Shown one piece after another: positions 15,601 through 18,632 of a stretch of DNA of 18,632 nucleotides. Position 1 is the stretch's first letter. Each line of letters starts with the position of its first letter. A program made the position numbers and the translations under genes. This stretch comes from CAJWBT01 sp964401855 (GTDB lineage: Bacteria > Chloroflexota > Dehalococcoidia > Lucifugimonadales > UBA3495): the NCBI GenBank assembly GCA_964401855.1, contig CAYOAF010000150.1:1-18632 (forward strand), written 5' to 3'. The notes below the pieces were generated by a model. It saw only the letters and a program-made list of their open reading frames with translations. It did not search any database and was not told where the DNA came from.

Positions 15601-15815
15601 AACTCCGCCAGCCTGGCCGGGACCATGAAGCGCACGTTGACCAACCCCTGCCCCGACGCCAGGTCGCGGCGCAGGGACAGCCCCGCGTATTGGGTGGGCA
15701 CGACGACCGTCACCGGCGCCAGAACGTCGGCTCTCTTGGCCTTGGCGATCAGGCGGATCAAACGCTCCAGTGCTAGAGTAGCGTAAGCTTCCAGGTACAG
15801 GCGTGAATCTGCCAC
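12624..15815 (-). CDS. addB: AddB-type nuclease with Fe-S cluster motif
   Basis: This 1063-residue partner of AddA provides the second nuclease. The C-terminal part has SPTRLERWAVCPFRYFM with Cys752, then RGVVMHDILERF (His786), GRIDRVD (Asp904), VVIDYKSGG (Asp919, Lys921), QLPVYA (Gln943, Tyr947) and CQFCDFDRIC (Cys1020, 1023, 1029). Cys752 plus the C-x2-C-x5-C trio is the Fe-S cluster arrangement of AddB, which staples the nuclease domain. The N-terminus lacks a recognisable Walker A: it reads ADSRLYLEAYATLALERLI where typical AddB has a GxxGxGKT-like loop. The start is GTG at 15815 with GGGA 8 nt upstream. It is first in the addBA operon, with a good promoter at 15868-15896. RexB-like naming is also possible. 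Confidence 0.88.
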   Translation of the reverse strand: MADSRLYLEAYATLALERLIRLIAKAKRADVLAPVTVVVPTQYAGLSLRRDLASGQGLVNVRFMVPARLAEFLGSPALAERSKTPLSQLTEQETIRALAGGMAGDGPLGPVAQHPRLHSSLLSTFRDLERLSVDQLSALEGMDPLRSQMVRWYRAFREQLGGYYGLEELYWAAAAAVRDGTAAGTLRDLGLVIFHLTRPPSPGEAGLVNALGGAGRCAMTLGLTGDEEPDAVNKDVAARFQAALGPAQPTGPAPGSFDAHHLVCAPDVQEEVRWVVRHIAGRAEGGLPFHRMAVLYRQSNPYASLVPSQLLLAGIPVAGPNPAPLRDTPAGKLLMSLLSVVESDFSRNSVMGWVAESPVGLGAGGGLAADELVRWEIVSRKAGVVKGAGQWRERVSRYRDRLARQLAAAAAIEEEAPSRLQGLGELVASADRLTAFVRRLSGLLPPADGSRWQEFAKWARGLLKEYAHGPEEWPEEHRACYDRVLGLVDDLAGLDAVSSQGTGLAGFHQTLNDALGAPSGHTGQTGSGVFVAPAAAAQGMQFDLVILAGLAEGAFPPHAAEDPMLPDSMREAAGKGAGLPLRRDRRIEERRSFLAALASGGERVLSYPRMNASARWSQYPSPWFLEAAGRLNGSPVRSADVMKLGDQTWLSVIHSSEHSLEFVKRLAPADAHDYDVESVARWRALSHRLGDHFLAAESTPVGRFLAMDRGRLGTDFTEWDGSLFQMAGKSRRLSLPADSEVSPTRLERWAVCPFRYFMGDVLSLSALEPPEEALVISALDRGVVMHDILERFIKTVTAHDGLPGFGQPWDSGHLALLREIAEEEFDRAEAEGVTGKNLLWQAVKEEFRQDLDAFLEEDSRWRAEEGSRPLWAERSFGMTDEGSLPPVVLMLHSGVQIRFRGRIDRVDTLAGASKVVVIDYKSGGTSYYQDMKDDPLAGGRHLQLPVYALAARSGVEGEPDVEACYWFVTARGGFDRRTVPLAQVEDRFLEVVESIASGIGQGLFPANPGPPGREGKPQNCQFCDFDRICPANRDVLWDRKRGNLELATYVSLAAAPEVEEADE

Positions 15816-15867
15816 GTGCGGGATCCCGGTTTAAGGGTTCGCCAGATGTGCGAGCTGAACAGGTTTG

Positions 15868-15896
15868 AGTCTAGTGCAGGGTTACCCCGGAGTCAA
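15868..15896 (-). promoter_or_regulatory. Sigma70-type promoter for addBA
   Basis: On the minus strand TTGACT (15896-15891) and TAGACT (15873-15868) are spaced by 17 nt. The predicted start lies about 45 nt before the GTG at 15815. The -35 elements of this promoter and the divergent one are about 50 bp apart. Confidence 0.6.
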
Positions 15897-15945
15897 CAAA
15901 AAGCATTGCATCGAAATGAGGGCGGCCGCTGGCCTGCCGGGAGGT

Positions 15946-15974
15946 TTGACGGCCCAACAGGGCACTGCTACACT
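15946..15974 (+). promoter_or_regulatory. Sigma70-type promoter for flavin oxidoreductase gene
   Basis: TTGACG (15946-15951) and TACACT (15969-15974) are separated by exactly 17 nt. Predicted start is near 15981, leaving a leader of about 57 nt before ATG at 16038. This excludes the in-frame extension back to 15816 as coding. Confidence 0.6.
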
Positions 15975-16025
15975 CAGGTTCGTCATCGGACCGGGCCAGG
16001 TAGCGCATCCCCATCCCACGCCTAC

Positions 16026-16032
16026 AGGAGGT
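16026..16032 (+). promoter_or_regulatory. Ribosome-binding site deciding start at 16038
   Basis: AGGAGGT ends 5 nt before ATG. The protein from this ATG begins with the conserved FEKLLSPGAIGTMRLRNRIV block of old yellow enzymes, so the 74 upstream open codons are not part of the gene. Confidence 0.75.
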
Positions 16033-16037
16033 CTCCC

Positions 16038-17978
16038 ATGCCAGCGAACGATCGCTTCGAGAAGCTCTTGTCCCCCGGCGCCATCGGGACCATGAGGCTG
16101 CGGAACCGCATTGTCATGGCCCCGATCGTCACCCAGTTCGCCACCGACACCGGCGCCGCCTCCCAGGTGCACCGAGATTACCTGGCGGAACGGGCCAAGG
16201 GAGGGGTAGGGCTCATAATAGCGGAGGCCACCTACGTGGACCCGCTGGGCAAGGCCTTCGGTTGCCAGTTGGGCATCGACCGGGACGAGCTGCTATCCAG
16301 CCACGTGCGGCTGACTGAGGCGGTGCATCGCTATGAAGCCAAGATCGCCATTCAGCTGCACCATGGCGGGGCCCGCGCCAATCCGAAGTTCACCGGGGGC
16401 CGTATCGTGGCGGCCTCTCCGGTCAAGGACCTTCACACAGCCCCGGAAGCGATGACCCTCGAGGAAATCGCCGCGCTGGTGCGGCGCTTTGGCGAGGCGG
16501 CAGACCGGGCCAAGCGGGCGGGTTACGACGCCGTGGAGGTCCATGGTGCCCATGGCTACCTCCTCCACCAGTTCCTTTCCCCGGCCTCCAACCTGCGCAC
16601 TGACGAATACGGAGGCAGCCCGGAGAACCGAATGCGTTTCACGCTGGAGGTGATACGCAGCGTCCGGCAAGCGGTGGGGCCGGATTACCCGGTGTTATAC
16701 CGCCTCAGCACCGAGGGCGGCTATGGACTTGAAGACTCCGTGGCCTTCGCCACCCAGTGGGCCGAGGCGGGGGTGGACGCCCTCAACGTGTCCATCGGCG
16801 GCACTGCACCCATCACACTGCTGCCCCCGGAGACCAGTCCGATGTCTATCCCGCAAGGGTATCTTGCCGACTATGTTCACGCGGTCAAGAAAGCTGTAAA
16901 CATTCCGGTAATCGCCGTGGGGGAGATACGTGAGCCGGCGGTGGCGGAGAGCATCCTCGCTCAAGGCAAGGCCGATTACGTGGCTCTGGCCAGGGCGCTG
17001 ATGTCCGACCCCAACTGGGTAGCCAAGGCCTCCCAGGGCCGCGAAGGGGATATTCTCAAGTGCATCTCCTGCGATGAATGCCGCTTCTGCCTGTACCGGG
17101 GTCTCCCCGTCCGGTGCCTCATCAATCCCCAGTTGGGCCGGGAGGGATGGCTGCATGAGCCCGAGCCGGCGGCCACGTCCCGGAAAGTGATGGTGGTGGG
17201 CGCCGGCCCGGCCGGAATGGAGGTGGCCCGGGTCGCGGCCCTGCGCGGGCACCAGGTTAGCCTCTACGAATCGAAGCCGGCCCTGGGCGGCGGCCAACTC
17301 ACCCTGGCGGAAGCTCCGCCCCACAAAGAGAAGCTACCCTGGCTGGGAGAGTACTTGACGCGGCAGCTAGAGCGCCTGCCGGTCAAGGTCCACGCGGAGT
17401 CTCCGGTGGACTCCGCCACGGTCGAGCGGGAAGCCCCCGATGTCCTGGTGGTGGCCACGGGAGCCGTTCCGGTCATCCCGGACATACCGGGAATCGACGG
17501 CGAGAACGTCGTGACCGCTTTCCGCGTGCTGGAAGGCGAGCTGGCGACCGAGGGAAAGCAGGTGGTGGTCCTTGGCGGCCGCCGCGTTGGGACTGAAACG
17601 GCCGAGTTCCTGACCCTCCGCGGCGCCAGCGTCACCCTGGTGACCCGTTCGCCCCTTTCCCAGCTGGCCATCGACGCCACTCCCACGTACCGGGTGCCCC
17701 TCCTCAGACGCCTGAGGAAGGCCGAGGTGAAGTTCATCGGAGACCACGACGTCAAGGGGATAAACGGGCAGGGCCTGACCCTGCTCGGTCCCGGCCAGAA
17801 TGAAGAATTCATTGCCGCCGACCTGGTGGTCATCGCTCGAGGCGCGGTCTCGCAACGATCCCTGGCCGACGAGGCCGCCGGACTGGTGAAGGAGGTTCAC
17901 GTGATAGGCGACAGCGTGGAGCCCCGCAGCATCGCCGAGGCCATGTACGAGGGCACCATGGCGGGCCGCCGGATCTGA
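16038..17978 (+). CDS. FMN/Fe-S/FAD NADH:flavin oxidoreductase, 2,4-dienoyl-CoA reductase family
   Basis: This 646-residue three-cofactor oxidoreductase resembles 2,4-dienoyl-CoA reductase (FadH), trimethylamine dehydrogenase and related enoate reductases. Residues 1-340 form an old-yellow-enzyme FMN barrel with LRNRIVMAPI (21-30), IQLHHGG (105-111), EVHGAHGYLLHQFLSP (167-182, His169 and His172 in the active-site position) and ALARALMSDPNW (316-327). A cysteine cluster follows (342, 345, 348, 351, 360): C-x2-C-x2-C-x11-C fits a 4Fe-4S centre, with Cys351 extra. The C-terminal half carries FAD site VVGAGPAGME (386-395) and a second dinucleotide site VLGGRRVGTE (511-520), where Arg replaces the usual third Gly. 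It likely reduces an unsaturated acyl-CoA or enone using NAD(P)H. It is divergent from addB and has its own promoter. Confidence 0.92.
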   Translation: MPANDRFEKLLSPGAIGTMRLRNRIVMAPIVTQFATDTGAASQVHRDYLAERAKGGVGLIIAEATYVDPLGKAFGCQLGIDRDELLSSHVRLTEAVHRYEAKIAIQLHHGGARANPKFTGGRIVAASPVKDLHTAPEAMTLEEIAALVRRFGEAADRAKRAGYDAVEVHGAHGYLLHQFLSPASNLRTDEYGGSPENRMRFTLEVIRSVRQAVGPDYPVLYRLSTEGGYGLEDSVAFATQWAEAGVDALNVSIGGTAPITLLPPETSPMSIPQGYLADYVHAVKKAVNIPVIAVGEIREPAVAESILAQGKADYVALARALMSDPNWVAKASQGREGDILKCISCDECRFCLYRGLPVRCLINPQLGREGWLHEPEPAATSRKVMVVGAGPAGMEVARVAALRGHQVSLYESKPALGGGQLTLAEAPPHKEKLPWLGEYLTRQLERLPVKVHAESPVDSATVEREAPDVLVVATGAVPVIPDIPGIDGENVVTAFRVLEGELATEGKQVVVLGGRRVGTETAEFLTLRGASVTLVTRSPLSQLAIDATPTYRVPLLRRLRKAEVKFIGDHDVKGINGQGLTLLGPGQNEEFIAADLVVIARGAVSQRSLADEAAGLVKEVHVIGDSVEPRSIAEAMYEGTMAGRRI

Positions 17979-17988
17979 CCCGGGAAAC

Positions 17989-18632
17989 TTAGACTATGCC
18001 TTCGGTTTTGAGCTGTTCCGCCTGCGCCGCATCGTAGTTCAGGAACTGGGCCAGTATCTCCTCGGTGTGCTGCCCCAGAAGGGGGGCAGCCGTAATCTCC
18101 ACGGGCGAGTCATCCAACCTTATCGGGCAGCCGATCATGTCCACGGGGCCCCTTTTGGGCTGATCCACCGTGGTAATCATGCCCCGTTCCCGCAAGTGCG
18201 GGTCCGCCATCACCTCCGCGCTGTCCAGGGTGGCCCCACAGGGCACGCCGTTTTTGGCCATCGCGTGCATGACCTCCTGCTTGTCATGCTGCCGCGTCCA
18301 GTCGCTGATCAGTGCCACAATCTCATCGATGTGGTCCACCCTGTACTTTGGGTCGGCGTAGTTCTCGTCGCTGAGAAGGTCTTCCCTATCGATGGTGTTG
18401 AGAACACCCTTCCACATGGAGGGGGAAACCCGGGAGATGCTGATGAAGACATAGTCGTTGGAGCCGCCGCCCTTGCAGGGATAGATCCCCGCCAGTGAAC
18501 CGGTAGTCGAGAAGTTGCCCGGCCGCTCGATTATCTTGCCGTTGGCATACTGTCCGGTGAACTTGACCCGCAGGAGGTTCAGCACCGCTTCCTGCATGGC
18601 GACCTCTACTTTCTGGCCCTTGCCCGTCTTCT
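17989..18632 (-). CDS. CaiB/BaiF family III CoA-transferase, C-terminal part
   Basis: These enzymes move CoA between carboxylic acids without a ping-pong free-CoA step, and act in carnitine, oxalate, bile acid and aromatic acid metabolism. The frame is open to the right window edge. The visible N-terminal end KTGKGQKVEVAMQEA is the conserved TGxGQ-x-V-x-V block that lies mid-protein, so the ATG at 18597 is internal and the catalytic Asp is outside the window. Further family signs are NDYVFISI (substrate domain), EDLLSDENYADPKYRVDHIDE, GVPCGATLDSAEVMADPHLRERGM and the final LGQHTEEIL. The stop is 10 nt from the convergent flavin oxidoreductase stop. Paired with that gene it may take part in acid activation, but co-function is an inference. 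Confidence 0.92.
   Translation of the reverse strand, partial: KTGKGQKVEVAMQEAVLNLLRVKFTGQYANGKIIERPGNFSTTGSLAGIYPCKGGGSNDYVFISISRVSPSMWKGVLNTIDREDLLSDENYADPKYRVDHIDEIVALISDWTRQHDKQEVMHAMAKNGVPCGATLDSAEVMADPHLRERGMITTVDQPKRGPVDMIGCPIRLDDSPVEITAAPLLGQHTEEILAQFLNYDAAQAEQLKTEGIV

Noticed and set aside
15816..16037. In-frame N-terminal extension of the flavin oxidoreductase
   Set aside because: It contains both divergent promoters, has no family similarity, and the ATG at 16038 has an ideal ribosome site.

Overview
The window is a GC-rich stretch of bacterial chromosome with no rRNA, tRNA or CRISPR array visible. The gene set (HyuA/HyuB hydantoinase-type subunits, half-size MaoC-like dehydratases, a D-threonine-aldolase-like PLP enzyme, an old-yellow-enzyme flavoprotein with an Fe-S cluster, a CaiB/BaiF CoA-transferase, an AddAB-type nuclease pair) and the intergenic repeat types resemble Dehalococcoidia/SAR202-like Chloroflexota. 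This is an inference from gene content only, because no phylogenetic marker is present.

Layout. 1-516: the right end of an IS21-family element (3' part of istB plus tandem terminal repeats). 517-801: no gene; it holds a widespread palindromic repeat and hairpins that probably end the next operon. 802-5226 (minus): operon hyuB-hyuA-small four-helix membrane protein. 5227-5561: divergent control region with a good minus-strand promoter, a leader with terminator-like folding, and a short hairpin repeat flanked by 8-bp direct repeats. 5562-7840 (plus): two half-size MaoC/FAS1-like hotdog proteins, then the PLP enzyme. 7856-7872: a hairpin between convergent genes. 7898-9151 (minus): an MFS exporter with its own extended -10 promoter. 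9313-15815 (minus): addB then addA, overlapping by 4 bp. 15816-16037: divergent promoter region with two back-to-back promoters of nearly the same form. 16038-17978 (plus): a 646-residue flavin/Fe-S oxidoreductase. 17989-18632 (minus): 3' part of a CaiB/BaiF CoA-transferase that runs off the window.

How the parts may work together. HyuAB enzymes hydrolyse or carboxylate cyclic amides and ketones with ATP. The MaoC pair would hydrate or dehydrate an acyl-CoA-like intermediate. The flavoprotein and CoA-transferase would feed reduction and CoA activation. A catabolic role for organic matter is plausible, but no substrate can be read from sequence. The AddAB pair is housekeeping double-strand-break repair and is not functionally tied to its neighbours.

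The most interesting non-coding signal is the hyuB leader. A TTGACG-N17-TACAGT promoter is followed by two hairpins, the second with a T-run about 20 nt before the hyuB start, and a mutually exclusive pairing is visible. This suggests transcription attenuation.
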